NCBI GenBank assembly: GCA_023387335.1
Contig: JAEWIF010000045.1
Span: 1 to 64,000, forward strand
Reading direction: 5' to 3'
Source: Pseudomonadota bacterium
Lineage (GTDB): Bacteria; Pseudomonadota; Gammaproteobacteria; Burkholderiales; Burkholderiaceae_C
Length of the DNA stretch: 64,000 bases
The notes beneath the pieces were generated by a model. That model was not told the origin of the DNA and ran no database searches. It saw only the letters and a program-made list of their open reading frames with translations. Every line of letters starts with the position of its first letter. Position 1 is the first letter of the stretch. The position numbers were made by a program, and so were the translations under genes. This document shows positions 62,795 to 64,000 of the stretch, one piece after another.

Positions 62795-63938
62795 CGGTGG
62801 CCAATGTCGCCGTGTCGCGCCGCAGCTGGTGGTGCAGCACCGTGAACTTCTCTTGAACGGCCGCCATTCTGGCAGGAGCCTCCAGCCATTCCAACAGGGC
62901 ACGCGCGAGCGCGCGGGGGGTCGCGTCGTGCTGCAGCAACTCGGGCACCACAAAGTCCTCGGCCAGGATGTTGGGCAGGCCGACCCAGGGCTGCAGCTGC
63001 TTGCGACGCATGATCTGCCAGCTGATCGCGTTCATGCGGTAGGCGATCACCATCGGCCGCTTGAAGAGGGCCGCCTCGAGCGTGGCGGTGCCGCTGGCGA
63101 TGAGCGTCAGGTCGCAGGCGGCCAGCGCCGCGTGCGACTGGCCGTCGACGACGTGCAGTCCGTCCTCCAGCCCCGCGCGACGTGCCGCCGTCTCGACCGC
63201 GCGCCGCAGCGAAGGCACGCAGGGCACGATGAAGCTCACGCCGGGCCGCAGGCGCTGCAGCAGCACGGCCGCTTCGAAGAACGGCCGCGCCAGGTACTGC
63301 ACCTCGGACGCGCGGCTGCCCGGCAGGATGGCCACCACCTCGCCTTCGAGCGGCAGCCCCAGCGACGCGCGGGCCGCCGCGCGGTCGGGCTCCAGCGGGA
63401 TCACGCCCGCCAGCGGATGGCCCACGTAGGTGGCGCGGACGCCGTTGCGGGCCAGCAGCGCGGGCTCGAACGGGAAGATGCACAGCACGTGGTCGCAGGC
63501 GCGGCGGATCTTGGCGATGCGCTCGGGCCGCCAGGCCCACACCGACGGGCAGACGAAGTGCACGGTCTTGAGCCCGGCCGCGCGCAGGTCGGCCTCCAGG
63601 TCGAGGTTGAAGTCGGGCGCGTCCACGCCGACGAACAGCCGCGGCGGCTCGCGCAGCAGGCGTTCCTTGAGCTGGCGCCGGATGCCGATGATCTCGCGGT
63701 AGTGGCGCAGCACCTCGACGTAGCCGCGCACGGCCAGCTTGTCGTGCGGCCACCAGGCGTCGAAGCCGTGCTCGGCCATGCGCGGGCCGCCGATGCCGGC
63801 AGCGTGGAGCTGCGGCCAGCGGCGGCGCAGGCCGCCGAGCAGCAGGCCGGCCAGCAGGTCACCGGAGGTTTCGCCCGCGACCATCGCGAGCTCCAGCCGC
63901 TCGCCGCGCGCGGGCGCGGCCGCGACGGCGGGCGTCAT
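62766..63938 (-). CDS. lpxB: Lipid-A-disaccharide synthase
   Basis: Joins UDP-2,3-diacylglucosamine and lipid X in lipid A synthesis; peripheral inner-membrane GT19. The 390 residues start with the N-terminal motif LAMVAGETSGDLLAGLLLGG, then CPSVWAWRPERIAKIRRACD, ILPGSRASEVQYLA and IASGTATLEAALFKRPMVIA. The ATG overlaps the lpxA stop (ATGA). Confidence 0.98.
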   Translation of the reverse strand: MTPAVAAAPARGERLELAMVAGETSGDLLAGLLLGGLRRRWPQLHAAGIGGPRMAEHGFDAWWPHDKLAVRGYVEVLRHYREIIGIRRQLKERLLREPPRLFVGVDAPDFNLDLEADLRAAGLKTVHFVCPSVWAWRPERIAKIRRACDHVLCIFPFEPALLARNGVRATYVGHPLAGVIPLEPDRAAARASLGLPLEGEVVAILPGSRASEVQYLARPFFEAAVLLQRLRPGVSFIVPCVPSLRRAVETAARRAGLEDGLHVVDGQSHAALAACDLTLIASGTATLEAALFKRPMVIAYRMNAISWQIMRRKQLQPWVGLPNILAEDFVVPELLQHDATPRALARALLEWLEAPARMAAVQEKFTVLHHQLRRDTATLATDAIEKTIQG

Positions 63939-64000
63939 CGGACGATGCCGCGCTGCGGCGACACGCCGGCCAGGAAGTCGGACATCAGGCGCACGTCGGT
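63935..64000 (-). CDS. lpxA: C-terminal end of UDP-N-acetylglucosamine acyltransferase (partial)
   Basis: Only the last 21 codons are in the window (TDVRLMSDFLAGVSPQRGIV then R), which match the end of LpxA and sit where lpxA is expected, overlapping the lpxB ATG by 4 nt. The body lies beyond the right edge. Confidence 0.75.
   Translation of the reverse strand, partial: TDVRLMSDFLAGVSPQRGIVR

Overview
The window is about 64 kb of very GC-rich, densely packed bacterial chromosome. Gene orders such as dnaX-ybaB-recR beside the SRP RNA gene, rlmE-ftsH-folP-glmM, lpxA-lpxB-rnhB, carA-carB-greA and pstSCAB-phoU-phoB-phoR, together with the protein sequences, point to a betaproteobacterium of the Burkholderiales, most likely Comamonadaceae (Ramlibacter/Variovorax-like). 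That placement is an inference from gene content. I see no rRNA, tRNA, CRISPR, prophage or insertion sequence.

Layout. 1-11.7 kb: end of an RND efflux adaptor, rnhA, a methyltransferase head-to-head with gloB-mltD, a DHA2 drug exporter, an orphan Tat-type substrate-binding protein, a MAPEG protein, recR-ybaB-dnaX, the SRP RNA and a SRAP protein. 11.7-14.5 kb: an acyltransferase-3/SGNH-hydrolase pair and two tiny membrane ORFs. 14.5-29.8 kb: a signalling and envelope region with a soluble 2381-residue histidine kinase carrying 14 tandem 92-residue HAMP repeats, a second soluble hybrid kinase, a small secreted protein, a stand-alone receiver, then a translationally coupled YaiO barrel-HEAT protein-GT2 glycosyltransferase set, and a membrane kinase. 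30-36.3 kb: trxA, rho, a toxin-antitoxin pair with a PIN-WYL-like fusion, zinc-free L31, a GT39-like enzyme and a MATE exporter.

36.3-48.9 kb is a phosphate island: phoR, phoB, phoU, pstB, pstA, pstC, pstS, then ppx, an RHH-type small protein with a perfect palindromic operator, sixA, ppk and an OlsB-like acyltransferase. I read PhoB-box promoters in front of pstS, ppk and the acyltransferase, each with exactly 10 nt between box and -10, and a less regular one before ppx. Together they would couple phosphate uptake, polyphosphate turnover and probably phosphorus-free lipid synthesis.

48.9-64 kb is housekeeping: a decayed M14 carboxypeptidase, a MOSC protein, glmM, folP, ftsH, rlmE, yhbY, a DUF4149 membrane protein, greA, an alpha/beta hydrolase, carB, carA, an rRNA/tRNA 2'-O-methyltransferase-like gene, rnhB, lpxB and the last codons of lpxA.

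The most notable observations are the poly-HAMP kinase with its 3.9-kb homogenised repeat; a nine-A slippage site at the end of domain III of dnaX; the PhoB promoter set including the lipid acyltransferase; the receiver-YaiO-HEAT-GT2 operon; the PIN-WYL-like fusion; and several promoters placed so close to the start codon that the mRNAs should be leaderless or nearly so.
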